Assembly: GCF_008704425.1 (NCBI RefSeq)
Contig: NZ_CP023696.1
Location: 2,838,501-2,902,500, forward strand
Source: Streptomyces fradiae ATCC 10745 = DSM 40063
GTDB taxonomy: Bacteria; Actinomycetota; Actinomycetes; Streptomycetales; Streptomycetaceae
Direction: 5' to 3'
DNA: 64,000 nucleotides
Shown: in pieces, positions 16,005 through 24,097 of the stretch
Position numbering within the stretch: position 1 is the first letter of the stretch
How the letters are laid out: each line of letters starts with the position of its first letter
Notes under the pieces: model-generated
What the model saw: the letters and a program-made list of their open reading frames with translations, nothing else
Databases searched by the model: none
What the model was told of the DNA's origin: nothing
Position numbers and translations under genes: made by a program

Positions 16005-17225
16005 TCAGCGCAGCATCGGGTCGGGGCGCTCGGGGCGCAGCCCGATGGCCATGGTCCGCGCCGGTCCGCCCTGGAGCGGCGGGACGCGCTTGAGCGCCCG
16101 CAGCACCACGGGCGTGGTCGACTTCCCCTCGCCCCGCACCCACGGCTCCAGGAACCTGGTCTGCAGGAAGCGCTGGACGCGCTGGGTGGCGGCGGTCGGG
16201 GGCATCCGCCGCTTCTGCACCCGCGCCAGGTGCTCGTCGGCGAGGGTGCCGTCGCGCAGCGGGCGGGCGAGGACGTTGGCGGCGGCGACGGCGTCCTGGA
16301 CGGCCAGGTTGATGCCGACGCCCATGATGGGCGACATGGTGTGGGCGGCGTCGCCGAGGCAGAGCAGGCCGGGCCGCCACCACCGGTCGAGCCGGTCGAT
16401 CTGCACGTCGAGCACCTTGACGTCGTCCCAGCTGCGCAGGTCGCCCTCCAGGCGGCCGGCGAGGAAGGGGGTGAGCGCGGCGAGCTGCTCCCGGAAGCGG
16501 TCGAGGCCCCGGGCGCGCAGCTCCTCGTAGCCGCCCTTGCGGACGGCGATGGCGGCCTGCCAGTGGCCGACGCGCTCGATGCGGACGAAGAGCTGCCCGT
16601 CGGAGAGGCGCCCGACCATGCCGCCCGGGTCGCCGTCCTCCTTGGTCAGCCGGAACCACAGGACGTCCATCTTCGAACCGAAGACGCGGGGCCGCATGCC
16701 CGCGCTCGCGCGGACCGCCGAACGGCGCCCGTCGGTGCCGACCGTCAGGTCCGCGCGCAGCTCCTGCTCCTCGCCGTCGGCGTCCTTGTAGCGCAGTCCG
16801 GTGACCCGGCGGCCGGCGGTGGTGACCCCGAGGACCTCGGCGTTCTTCACGAACCTGAAGTTCGGGAAGCGCCGGGCCTCCTCCAGCAGGAAGTTGAGGA
16901 AGTCCCACTGCGGCAGGAAGGTGATGTACGGGAACCTGCCCGGCAGCCGGGTGAAGTCCGCCAGCGTGAACGGCCCGTCGTCGGTGACGACCTGGAGGCG
17001 CTCGATGCGCTGGTGGGCCAGCTTCCGGAAGGCCGCGCCCAGGTTCAGCTCGTCCATCAGCTGGTGGGTGGAGGCGTGCACGGTGTCGCCCCGGAAGTCG
17101 CGCAGGAAGTCGTCGTGCTTCTCCAGCACGACGGTGTCGACGCCCGCCCTGGCCAGGAGCATGCCGAGCATCAGCCCCGCGGGGCCGCCGCCGGCGATGG
17201 CGCACGTGGTCCGACTGGTTGCCAT
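16005..17225 (-). CDS. FAD-dependent aromatic monooxygenase (class A, PHBH fold)
   Basis: Single-component flavoprotein hydroxylase of 406 aa. The FAD-binding GGGPAGLMLG is at residues 12-21. The second flavin motif, CLGDAAHTMSPIMGVGINLA near 295-314, is the classic GD box of the p-hydroxybenzoate hydroxylase family. It probably hydroxylates a phenolic intermediate or tailors a polyketide. GAGGGAG precedes ATG 17225 by 3-4 nt. It is 50 bp downstream of the second P450 and reads in the same direction toward the glycosyltransferase, so the three likely form one transcript. Confidence 0.88.
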   Translation of the reverse strand: MATSRTTCAIAGGGPAGLMLGMLLARAGVDTVVLEKHDDFLRDFRGDTVHASTHQLMDELNLGAAFRKLAHQRIERLQVVTDDGPFTLADFTRLPGRFPYITFLPQWDFLNFLLEEARRFPNFRFVKNAEVLGVTTAGRRVTGLRYKDADGEEQELRADLTVGTDGRRSAVRASAGMRPRVFGSKMDVLWFRLTKEDGDPGGMVGRLSDGQLFVRIERVGHWQAAIAVRKGGYEELRARGLDRFREQLAALTPFLAGRLEGDLRSWDDVKVLDVQIDRLDRWWRPGLLCLGDAAHTMSPIMGVGINLAVQDAVAAANVLARPLRDGTLADEHLARVQKRRMPPTAATQRVQRFLQTRFLEPWVRGEGKSTTPVVLRALKRVPPLQGGPARTMAIGLRPERPDPMLR

Positions 17226-17275
17226 GTTCTCCCTCGTTCGTTCGTGCGTCTCGCGTCATCGCGCTCGGGCGGAGT

Positions 17276-18478
17276 TCACCAGGTGACGAGGAGGGACTCC
17301 GGGGCGCGCGCGATGAGGCCCGGCTTCCACGGGACGTCCTCCGGGGTCCCGGCGAGCCGGAGGGAGGGGAACCTGCCCATGAGTCCCTCCAGTGCCACCC
17401 TGATCTCGGCGCGGGCGAGGCTCGCGCCGAGGCAGTAGTGCATGCCGTGGCCGAATCCGAGGTGGGGGTTGCGCTCCCGGTCGAAGCGGATCGTCTCGGG
17501 GTCCTCGAAGACCCGCTCGTCGCGGTCGCCCTGGGCGCGCTGGAAGATGACGGTGTCGCCCGCGCGGATGGTGACGCCGCCGATGACGACGTCCTCCGTG
17601 GCGCGGCGCGGGAAGCTGCCGACCGAGCGGAGCGGGATGATCCGCAGCATCTCCTCGATGGCGGGGTCGACCAGCTTCGGGTCGGCGCACAGCGACGCGT
17701 ACAGCTCGCGCTGGGCGAGCAGCAGGAAGGAGACGTTCGAGATCATGCTGAGCGAGGTCTCGTGCCCGGCCATGAGCACGCCGATCCCGGTCCGCACCGC
17801 CTCGACCTCCGACAGCTCGCCGGCGTCGAGCGCCTCGATCAGCACGGACACCAGGTCGTCGGAGAGGCTGGAGCGGCGCGTGGCGATGAGCCGGCGCAGG
17901 AAGTCCTCCAGCCCGTCGCGGGCCGCGTCGATCTCCTCCCGGGTGTGGGCGGAGGTGGCGACGAAGACGTCCGAGTAGCGGCGGAACTCGGCGCGCTGCT
18001 CGTACGGGACGCCGAACAGCTCCACGATCATCCGCACGGGCAGCGGGATCGCGAGCCGCTGTACGAGGTCGCCGGGCGGGCCGGCCTCCTCCATGGCGTC
18101 CAGCTCGGACGCGACGAGGTCGCGCATGCGGTCGGCGAGCTGGGAGACGATGCGCGGGCGGAAGGCGTGGGCGACGACCTTGCGGATGCGGCCGTGGTCC
18201 GGCGGGTCCATGCTCAGCAGGTTGCCGGGGCGCAGCGGCAGCGGGGTGACGCGGGCCGTGTCGGGCGCCGTGGCCGCGTGGGAGCTGAACCGGGGGTCGG
18301 CGAGGAACTCCTTGATCTCGTGGTAGCCGGTCAGGAGCCACGCCTCGCCGCCGTACGGCATCGTCACCCGCGACACCGGTTCGTTGCGGCACAGCTGCGC
18401 GTACCGGGGGTGCAGGTCGAGTCCGACGACGGGTCCGAAGGGGTACTTCGGCGCCCCGGCGGTCTGAGCGACGGTCAT
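17276..18478 (-). CDS. Cytochrome P450
   Basis: 400-aa bacterial P450 with a complete set of motifs: I-helix LMAGHETSLSMIS, K-helix EEMLR, and heme loop FGHGMHYCLGASLARAE. Unlike the P450 at 7.9 kb it keeps the hydroxyl residue of the I-helix. I placed the start at ATG 18478 (MTVAQTAG) because GGAAGG lies 7-8 nt upstream; a longer form from 18511 lacks a good site. It heads the leftward P450-monooxygenase-glycosyltransferase run. Its upstream region contains the 37-bp repeat array. Confidence 0.92.
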   Translation of the reverse strand: MTVAQTAGAPKYPFGPVVGLDLHPRYAQLCRNEPVSRVTMPYGGEAWLLTGYHEIKEFLADPRFSSHAATAPDTARVTPLPLRPGNLLSMDPPDHGRIRKVVAHAFRPRIVSQLADRMRDLVASELDAMEEAGPPGDLVQRLAIPLPVRMIVELFGVPYEQRAEFRRYSDVFVATSAHTREEIDAARDGLEDFLRRLIATRRSSLSDDLVSVLIEALDAGELSEVEAVRTGIGVLMAGHETSLSMISNVSFLLLAQRELYASLCADPKLVDPAIEEMLRIIPLRSVGSFPRRATEDVVIGGVTIRAGDTVIFQRAQGDRDERVFEDPETIRFDRERNPHLGFGHGMHYCLGASLARAEIRVALEGLMGRFPSLRLAGTPEDVPWKPGLIARAPESLLVTW

Positions 18479-19671
18479 GGATTGCCACCTTCCGCGGGTC
18501 GTCCATCGCACCGGGAGGAGACGGCGGGGCGCTCAGGCGGTGGTGGCACACACGGGGCCGAGGCGCGGCTCTCCGGTGGAGTCCCGGCGATGCGACGGTG
18601 AGGAGAAGAGGTGCGTGAGAGAGAGCTTCTGCGGGCGGCGGTCGGGCTGTCGGACGGCGCTGGCTCGGTCGCACGCCGAACCGCCTCTCGTACCGCGATC
18701 CTCTCACGGCGGCCCGGTGCCGAAGCGGTGTTCGATGCCCTGTTCCGGGCGCCCGCGGCGGGGGCGCGGCGGGCGTACGGCCCGCGGGAGCGGAGGTGCG
18801 CCGGCCTGGCGGCGCGGAGGCGGGCGGCGCGCGCGAGTGCGGGGTGCCGTCACCGGCCGTCGCGCCCCCGGACGGGCCGGGCGGTCCTGATGCCCCGCCC
18901 CGGCGGGCCCGGCGGACGGCTGCTGCTGGGGGCCGGGCGGCCTTCCGACAGGCCGGGCAGTCCCGCGCCGAGCGGCCCTCCCCGACAGACCGGGCAGTCC
19001 CGCGCCGAGCGGCCCTCCCCGACAGACCGGGCAGTCCCGCGCCGAGCGGCCCTCCCCGACAGACCGGGCAGTCCCGCGCCGAGCGGCCCTCCCCGACAGA
19101 CCGGGCAGTCCCGCGCCGAGCGGCCCTCCCCGACAGACCGGGCAGTCCCGCGCCGAGCGGCCCTCCCCGACAGACCGGGCAGTCCCGCGCCGAGCGGCCC
19201 TCCCCGACAGACCGGGCAGTCCCGCGCCGGGCAGCCCTCCCCGACAGACCGGGCAGTCCCGCGCCAGGCGGCCCTCCCCGACAGACCGGGCAGTCCCGCG
19301 CCGAGCGGCCCTCCCCGACAGACCGGGCAGTCCCGCGCCGAGCGGCCCTCCCCGACAGACCGGGCAGTCCCGCGCCAGGCGGCCCTTCCGACAGGCAGGG
19401 TGGTCCTGCGCCGGGCGGCCTTCCGACAGGCCGTGGTCTTCCCGACGGGCCGTGGTCTTCCCGACGCGCCCGGTCCTCGGACGGGCCGCGCACGGGTCCA
19501 CGGGGCGGGCGGACGGGCCCGCGCCGGGGCACGCGGACGGGCCCGCGCCGGGGCGGGGTGGCGGGGCTCGTACGGGGCGGCGGAGACTCCCCCGCCGGGC
19601 GGCGGCCCGAGGGGGCGCCCGGACGGGCGGGGCCGGCGCGGCGCCCGGACGGGCGGGGCCGGCGTGAGACC
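18479..19671. other. 1.2-kb gene-free stretch upstream of the second P450
   Basis: No gene is supported. The middle is the 37-bp repeat array (18971-19377), with diverged copies out to about 19480. Because the unit is not a multiple of three, every frame stays open and yields long but meaningless readings. The 18500-18700 part should hold the P450 promoter. The 19480-19671 part is simple GC-rich sequence after the StrR-like gene. Confidence 0.7.
18971..19377. repeat. Array of eleven 37-bp tandem repeats
   Basis: Eleven head-to-tail units of exactly 37 bp, starting every 37 bp from 18971. Seven consecutive units (18971-19229) and the pair at 19304 and 19341 are essentially identical; those at 19230 and 19267 carry one to three substitutions. 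Degenerate units flank both ends. Each unit contains CCGACAGACCGGGCAGTCC. There are no spacers, so it is not a CRISPR array. Confidence 0.95.
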
Positions 19672-20706
19672 TCAGGCGCTGGTGTGGGAGCGCTGCCCGG
19701 AGCGGCCGTTGCGGGCCTCGCGGTCGACGCGGTCGGCGAAGCGGAGCCACATGTCGGCACACTCGCGGGCCAGCCTGCTGACGCCGTCGGCGGAGTGCGG
19801 CGGGATCGTCGCGGCGAGCCGCGCCCACACGGAGGCGTCGACGTCGTGGACGGCGAAGCAGCGCAGCAGGAAGCGGCCGGACTGGGAGAGCCGCAGCGCC
19901 GGGTCCTTGCGCAGCCGGTCCAGCAGTTCCGCGGAGTCGCGGGGCGCGGCCGTGTCGCGGGGGGCCTGCCGGGGCGCGGGCACGCGCGGCTCCAGGCGGT
20001 CGGGCGTGCGGGGCGCGCCGCGCCCGTCCGGCACCGGGTCGCGGCCCAGCAGCAGGCGCTTCTTCACGTCGTGCGCGGTGCCCAGGGAGATCCCGGCGGC
20101 GCGGGCGATCTCGCGGAGGCTGGCGTCGGGCCGCTCCAGCATGAGCCGGCCCGCGCGCTGCCGGCCGCTGGCGACGCCCGCCACGTCGGCGGGGCGCCGC
20201 TTGCCGTCCAAACCGATGCGGGTGTTCGACTGCGGAACCTCGTCGGTTGAACGCCGTACGCGGGAGACGGTGCGGGGCGACAGGGCGGTGACCGAGGCGA
20301 CGTACCGGTCGGACAGCGCGGGGTTCTCGCGCAGGATGCGGCCGGCCGCGGCCAGCCGGTCGCCGTGGGTGAGGGGCTTGCCGTGCGTGATGTTGAGGCT
20401 GACGGAGACCGCGAAGAGGCTGTGCTCCGGCACGTCGAGCAGGAAGGCGCCGATCGTGCGGTCGCCGCGGGCGCGGGCCGCCGCGAGCCGGTGCATGCCG
20501 TCGACGACGCGCCGGGTGGGGCGGTGCACGACGATGGGCGGCAACTCCTCGCCGAGGGCGGCGAGCGAGTCGACGTAGTCCTGGTCGAGGCCGCCGGTAC
20601 GCGGCGAGTCGGCCGGCAGGAGCACGGCGACCGGGACCTCGGTCCGGGTGGCCGCACTGAGCATGGGCGATAAGGGCCGTATGCCGTCGACGTCTGCGCT
20701 ACTCAT
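19672..20706 (-). CDS. StrR-family pathway-specific activator (ParB-like N-terminus plus HTH)
   Basis: 344-aa relative of StrR, NovG and the glycopeptide regulators. The N-terminal ParB/Spo0J-like half has VPVAVLLPADSPRTGG, LPPIVVHRPTRRVVDGMHRL and NITHGKPLTHGDRLAA. An HTH-like LREIARAAGISLGTAHDVK follows near residue 200. StrR-type proteins switch on antibiotic operons by binding GTTCGACTG-N11-CAGTCGAAC. ATG 20706 follows a weak GGGGGA. Codon 12 (20673-20671) is TTA, so early translation should need the bldA tRNA. A StrR-like operator lies inside the gene (20224-20252). The variable C-terminal 120 residues follow the usual family pattern. Confidence 0.88.
   Translation of the reverse strand: MSSADVDGIRPLSPMLSAATRTEVPVAVLLPADSPRTGGLDQDYVDSLAALGEELPPIVVHRPTRRVVDGMHRLAAARARGDRTIGAFLLDVPEHSLFAVSVSLNITHGKPLTHGDRLAAAGRILRENPALSDRYVASVTALSPRTVSRVRRSTDEVPQSNTRIGLDGKRRPADVAGVASGRQRAGRLMLERPDASLREIARAAGISLGTAHDVKKRLLLGRDPVPDGRGAPRTPDRLEPRVPAPRQAPRDTAAPRDSAELLDRLRKDPALRLSQSGRFLLRCFAVHDVDASVWARLAATIPPHSADGVSRLARECADMWLRFADRVDREARNGRSGQRSHTSA
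20224..20252. promoter_or_regulatory. StrR-type operator inside the StrR-like gene
   Basis: On the plus strand GTTCGACTG (20224-20232) is followed by 11 bases and CGGTTGAAC (20244-20252). The first half matches the StrR consensus half-site exactly and the second at seven of nine positions, with the canonical N11 spacing. It lies within codons for a conserved peptide, so part of the match could be protein-driven. Confidence 0.55.
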
Positions 20707-20901
20707 CGAATCCCCCGCGTTCCCCCGCCATGATCGATGGTGCCGTGCCAGAGACGGTAGCAACCGTCAACCGGCCAGAGCAAGGAGTTCACGGGCGGGC
20801 GCGGCGGCCCGGTGCGGAAGGCAACCTGCCTGCACAGAGGGGATGTTGGGAGTGCGGCCAGGAGGCGCGAACCGGCCACCGGGACCGGTCCGCGCCGATG
20901 C

Positions 20902-21762
20902 TCACCTGCGGTTGTAGAGGCGCACGGTCAGGCTGCCGAAGACGGCGACGAGCGCGGCCGACCAGCCCAGTGTCCACGCCACCTCGGTCCCCGGCCAGCC
21001 TCCGTCCATGAGGCCGCGCACCGCCGAGGCGACCCGGGTGATCGGGTTGTGCTCGACCAGCCGTTGCAGCCATTCGGGCATCGTGCCGGGGTCGACGAAG
21101 ATGTCGCTGAGGAAGTTCAGCGGGAAGACGACCATCATCGAGGCGCCCATCACGGTCTTCTCGTCCCGCACGAGCAGGCCGAACATCGTCCCGATCCACG
21201 AGAAGGCGAAGGCGAAGACGATGAGCAGCAGGATGCCGGCGAGGACCCCGGCGACGCCGCCGTCCGGGCGGTAGCCGATGGCCAGCCCCGCGGCGAGCAT
21301 CACCACGGAGGCGATCGAGTACCGCAGGACGTCCCCGAGGAGGTAGCCGACGATCGTCGCCGGGCGCCAGATCGGCAGGGTCCGGAAGCGGTCGAAGACG
21401 CCCCGCTCGATGTCCTTGTTGATGGCGATGCCCGTGTACATGGTGGTCATCGCCACCGACATCACCATCACGCCGGGCAGCAGGTACTGGATGTACTCGC
21501 GGGGCGAGCCGGCCAGCGCGCCGCCGAAGAGGTGCGTGAACATCAGCACCAGCATCACCGGGAGCACGGTCACGTCGAAGAGCTGCTCCGGCACGTGCTT
21601 GATCTTCAGCATGGCCCGCCAGCCGAAGGCCGCCGACGCGGCGAGGGGGCCGGGCCTGGCGGGCCGCTCCCCGGTGCGGAGGAGTCCGGCGAGGGTCTGC
21701 GGCGCGACGGGCACCGCCTCGTCGGCGTGCGGGGCGCCCCCGCCGGTCGTCACGGGGCTCAT
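20902..21762 (-). CDS. ABC-2 type transporter permease (DrrB-like)
   Basis: 286-aa membrane subunit with six predicted hydrophobic segments and the ABC-2 permease motif in NKDIERGVFDRFRTLPI. It would pair with the ATPase at 21.8 kb as a drug exporter of the DrrAB (daunorubicin) type. The ATG at 21762 sits in the first of three 32-bp repeats. It overlaps the stop of a 22-codon frame that itself overlaps the ATPase stop. It lies between the StrR-like regulator and the small membrane genes. Whether it exports the cluster product or belongs to the flanking chromosome is unclear. Confidence 0.9.
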   Translation of the reverse strand: MSPVTTGGGAPHADEAVPVAPQTLAGLLRTGERPARPGPLAASAAFGWRAMLKIKHVPEQLFDVTVLPVMLVLMFTHLFGGALAGSPREYIQYLLPGVMVMSVAMTTMYTGIAINKDIERGVFDRFRTLPIWRPATIVGYLLGDVLRYSIASVVMLAAGLAIGYRPDGGVAGVLAGILLLIVFAFAFSWIGTMFGLLVRDEKTVMGASMMVVFPLNFLSDIFVDPGTMPEWLQRLVEHNPITRVASAVRGLMDGGWPGTEVAWTLGWSAALVAVFGSLTVRLYNRR

Positions 21763-21832
21763 ACGGCGCCCCCGCCGGTCGTCGCGGGGCCCGTACGGCG
21801 CCCCCGCCGGTCGTCGCCGGGCTTCATGCGGC
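21737..21832. repeat. Three 32-bp tandem repeats at the ATPase-permease junction
   Basis: Units start at 21737, 21769 and 21801; each contains CCCCCGCCGGTCGTC. The array includes the permease start codon and reaches the ATPase stop codon. Confidence 0.85.
21759..21827 (-). CDS. Possible 22-aa coupled minigene between ABC ATPase and permease
   Basis: ATG 21827-21825 overlaps the TGA of the ATPase gene (ATGA). The frame runs 22 codons and ends in a TGA that overlaps the permease ATG (ATGA again). The peptide ends [11 protein letters not shown] and is made by the 32-bp repeats. It may exist only to carry ribosomes across the expanded junction, or be chance. No function is claimed. Confidence 0.3.
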   Translation of the reverse strand: MKPGDDRRGRRTGPATTGGGAV

Positions 21833-22852
21833 GGCCCCCTCCTTCGTCCCGGGGGACGCGGTCGCGGCGTCCGCCCTCCGGTCGGTCAGCGCGAGGAACA
21901 CCTCGTCCAGGCTGGGCTGGCCCAGCGCGAAGGTGTCGACGGTGATGCCCCGCCGGGCCAGTTCGGCCAGCGCCCGCGAGGCGCGCTCGGCGGCGCCGCG
22001 GTCGCCGTCGGCGTCGCCGACGCGGGCGGTCAGCGCCACCGGGTCGGGGTCGAGCTGCACCTCGGCGGCGAGGTGGAGGGCGAGGACCCGCTCGGCCTCG
22101 GCCCGCTGGCCGGGGTCGCGCAGCCGCAGGTGGACGGAGCCGGCGCCGACGGACGCCTTCAGCTCGCCCTTGGTGCCCTCCGCGATGACCCGGCCCTTGT
22201 CGATGACGGCGATCCGGGAGGCCAGCTGGTCGGCCTCGTCCAGGTACTGGGTGGTCAGCAGCACGGTGGTGCCCAGCTCGACGATGGCGCGGACGACCTC
22301 CCAGACCTGGTTGCGGGAGCGCGGGTCGAGGCCGGTCGTCGGCTCGTCCAGGAAGAGCAGGGCGGGCGTGCTGAGGATGGACGCGGCGATGTCCAGGCGC
22401 CGCCGCATGCCGCCCGAGTAGTTCCGCACCTGCCGGCCGGCGGCGTCGACCAGGGCGAACGCCTCCAGCATCCGCCCGGCGCGCTCCTTCGCCGCCCGCT
22501 TCGGCAGGCCGGTCAGCCGGCCCAGCAGGACCAGGTTCTCCTGGCCCGTCAGGTCCTCGTCGAGCGAGGCGTACTGACCGGTGAGGCTGACGAGGCCGCG
22601 GACGGTGTCGGCCTCCCGCACGACGTCGTGCCCGAAGATCCGGGCGTGGCCGCCGTCGGGCCGCAGGAGCGTGGCGAGCATCTTGACGGTGGTGGTCTTC
22701 CCGGCGCCGTTCGGCCCGAGGACGCCGTACACGGTCCCGGCCTGGACGGTCAGGTCGACGCCGTCGACGGCCCGGTCGCCGCCGAAGGTCTTGACCAGGC
22801 CGGCCGCCTCGATGGCGGGGCCGGAGAGCGGGGCGCGGGTCCGGTCAGCCAC
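21824..22852 (-). CDS. ABC transporter ATP-binding protein (DrrA family)
   Basis: 342-aa nucleotide-binding subunit. Walker [10 protein letters not shown] is near residue 48, signature YSGGM near 143, Walker B LLFLDEPT near 163 and the switch His position reads TTQYLDEAD. The C-terminal 90 residues match the extra domain of daunorubicin-resistance ATPases. A GTG start at 22852 lies 6 bp after the stop of the preceding small membrane gene, so translation is likely coupled. It energises the permease encoded next. Confidence 0.92.
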   Translation of the reverse strand: MADRTRAPLSGPAIEAAGLVKTFGGDRAVDGVDLTVQAGTVYGVLGPNGAGKTTTVKMLATLLRPDGGHARIFGHDVVREADTVRGLVSLTGQYASLDEDLTGQENLVLLGRLTGLPKRAAKERAGRMLEAFALVDAAGRQVRNYSGGMRRRLDIAASILSTPALLFLDEPTTGLDPRSRNQVWEVVRAIVELGTTVLLTTQYLDEADQLASRIAVIDKGRVIAEGTKGELKASVGAGSVHLRLRDPGQRAEAERVLALHLAAEVQLDPDPVALTARVGDADGDRGAAERASRALAELARRGITVDTFALGQPSLDEVFLALTDRRADAATASPGTKEGAAA

Positions 22853-22858
22853 GGCCGC

Positions 22859-23161
22859 TCACCCCACCGGGTCCTTGGCGGGCGCCTTGACCGCCTCCGG
22901 GTGGCGGCGCAGCCAGTTCAGCACGAGCATCCCGCCGACGCCGGGCACGAACGCCAGGCCGCGGGCGGCGCCCGCCGCACCGGCCACGGTGAGCGAGAAG
23001 GTCGACACGATGGTGATCAGGTACGCCGTGCCGTGCGTCGGCCCGCCGAGCGAGGTGATCGCCTTCGCGTGGATCGTGAAGAGGTTGACGAAGAGGATCA
23101 GGATCGAGGCGGCCTCGACCGCCGCCGCCACCCGCAGCACCTTGATGTTCATGTCGGTCAC
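22859..23161 (-). CDS. DUF3817-like small integral membrane protein
   Basis: About 100 aa with three hydrophobic segments and the LFTIHAKAITSLGGPTHGTAY region typical of DUF3817 proteins. Function is unknown. The GTG at 23161 overlaps the TGA of the upstream gene (GTGA); an ATG three codons later (23152) is the alternative start. It is in the four-gene operon with the ABC exporter and probably under the divergent PadR regulator. Confidence 0.75.
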   Translation of the reverse strand: MTDMNIKVLRVAAAVEAASILILFVNLFTIHAKAITSLGGPTHGTAYLITIVSTFSLTVAGAAGAARGLAFVPGVGGMLVLNWLRRHPEAVKAPAKDPVG

Positions 23162-23649
23162 ACACCCGTCGTGGAGCCGGGACGGACGATCATCAGCACG
23201 ACGACGACCGTCCACAGCAGGTTGAAGATTCCGGTCAGCATGCCGAGGCGGGCCGCCGCGGCGCCGACCCCCTCGACGGCCGCGCCGCCCGTGCGCGCCA
23301 TGGTCAGCATGCGCTCCTGGCCCGGGATGATGGCCATGGCGAGCATGAACGCGGCGACGGCCGTCAGAATCATCGAGGTGATCAGCCAGGCGTCGCCCAG
23401 CACGCCCAGGTGCGCGCCGGTGGCCAGTCCGAAGACCGGCACCACGAGCCCGGCGACGGCGTAGATCCGGCAGATGCGGTGCAGGAAGGCGGCGATGCCG
23501 ACGGCCCTGCCCTTCTCCTCCCCGCCTTCCGGCGGGGTCTCCGCCGCCGCCAGCTTGGCGAAGCGGGGGAAGAGCGAGGCCGCGACGGCGATCGACCCGA
23601 CCGCCAGGATGGCCGCGATGACGTGTACGGACAGGAGGAGCTTGCCCAC
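23158..23649 (-). CDS. Integral membrane protein, DUF2269-like
   Basis: 163 aa with four hydrophobic helices, beginning MGKLLLSVHVIAAILAVGS. The middle has a short charged loop (about residues 35-48). The family is uncharacterised. It is the first gene of the leftward exporter operon, facing padR across 103 bp. The assignment to DUF2269 rests on length and general pattern and is only moderately sure. Confidence 0.7.
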   Translation of the reverse strand: MGKLLLSVHVIAAILAVGSIAVAASLFPRFAKLAAAETPPEGGEEKGRAVGIAAFLHRICRIYAVAGLVVPVFGLATGAHLGVLGDAWLITSMILTAVAAFMLAMAIIPGQERMLTMARTGGAAVEGVGAAAARLGMLTGIFNLLWTVVVVLMIVRPGSTTGV

Positions 23650-23692
23650 GGTGGTGCCTCCAAGCGGGACCGGCGGGACCGGATCAGACCCT

Positions 23693-23717
23693 CGATAGAT
23701 TGGCTACCAATAGATAG
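23693..23717. promoter_or_regulatory. Inverted repeat in the padR/exporter divergent promoter
   Basis: ATTGGctaCCAAT is a perfect 5+3+5 dyad inside a longer imperfect one (GATAGATTGG/CCAATAGATAG, 8 of 11 outer pairs matching). A -10-like TAGAAT is at 23739-23744, close to the padR ATG at 23753. The position suits a PadR operator controlling both directions. Confidence 0.5.
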
Positions 23718-23752
23718 CACGCCTACAGGACGGTTGGGTAGAATGGCTGGTC

Positions 23753-24097
23753 ATGAGGACAGACGCGGTGCGCGGCCACTTGGACGGACTCCTCCTGGCC
23801 GTGCTGGAACCGGGCCCGCTGCACGGCTACGCGATCATCGCGGCCGTCCAGCAGCGCAGCGGCGGCGCGCTGGAGCTGCGCACGGGCACGATCTACCCGG
23901 CGCTCCAGCGCCTGGAGCGCCTCGGCCTGCTCAGGAGCAGCTGGGACTCCGTCGGCGAGCGGCGGCGCCGCTGCTATGAGCTGACCGAGGCCGGCAGGCG
24001 TAGCCTGGCCCATGAGCGGAACGCCTGGCGGGAGTTCACGACGGCGATCGGCTCGGTCCTCAACCCGCCGGCACCCTCGACGGGTCTGGCCACATGA
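23753..24097 (+). CDS. PadR-family transcriptional repressor
   Basis: 114 aa. The winged helix covers nearly the whole protein: LDGLLLAVLEPGPLHGYAII opens it and TGTIYPALQRLERLGLL is the recognition-helix region, with YELTEAGRR as the wing. Such short PadR proteins usually repress neighbouring transporter genes and let go on drug binding. It is divergent to the ABC exporter operon. Its stop overlaps the next ATG (ATGA). Confidence 0.92.
   Translation: MRTDAVRGHLDGLLLAVLEPGPLHGYAIIAAVQQRSGGALELRTGTIYPALQRLERLGLLRSSWDSVGERRRRCYELTEAGRRSLAHERNAWREFTTAIGSVLNPPAPSTGLAT

Noticed and set aside
18971..19377. CRISPR array
   Set aside because: Units abut with no spacers, and no cas genes are present.
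18596..20578. Very long open frames on both strands through the 37-bp repeats
   Set aside because: The unit length is not a multiple of three, so the same repeat is read in all frames. The translations are repetitive and have no start signals.
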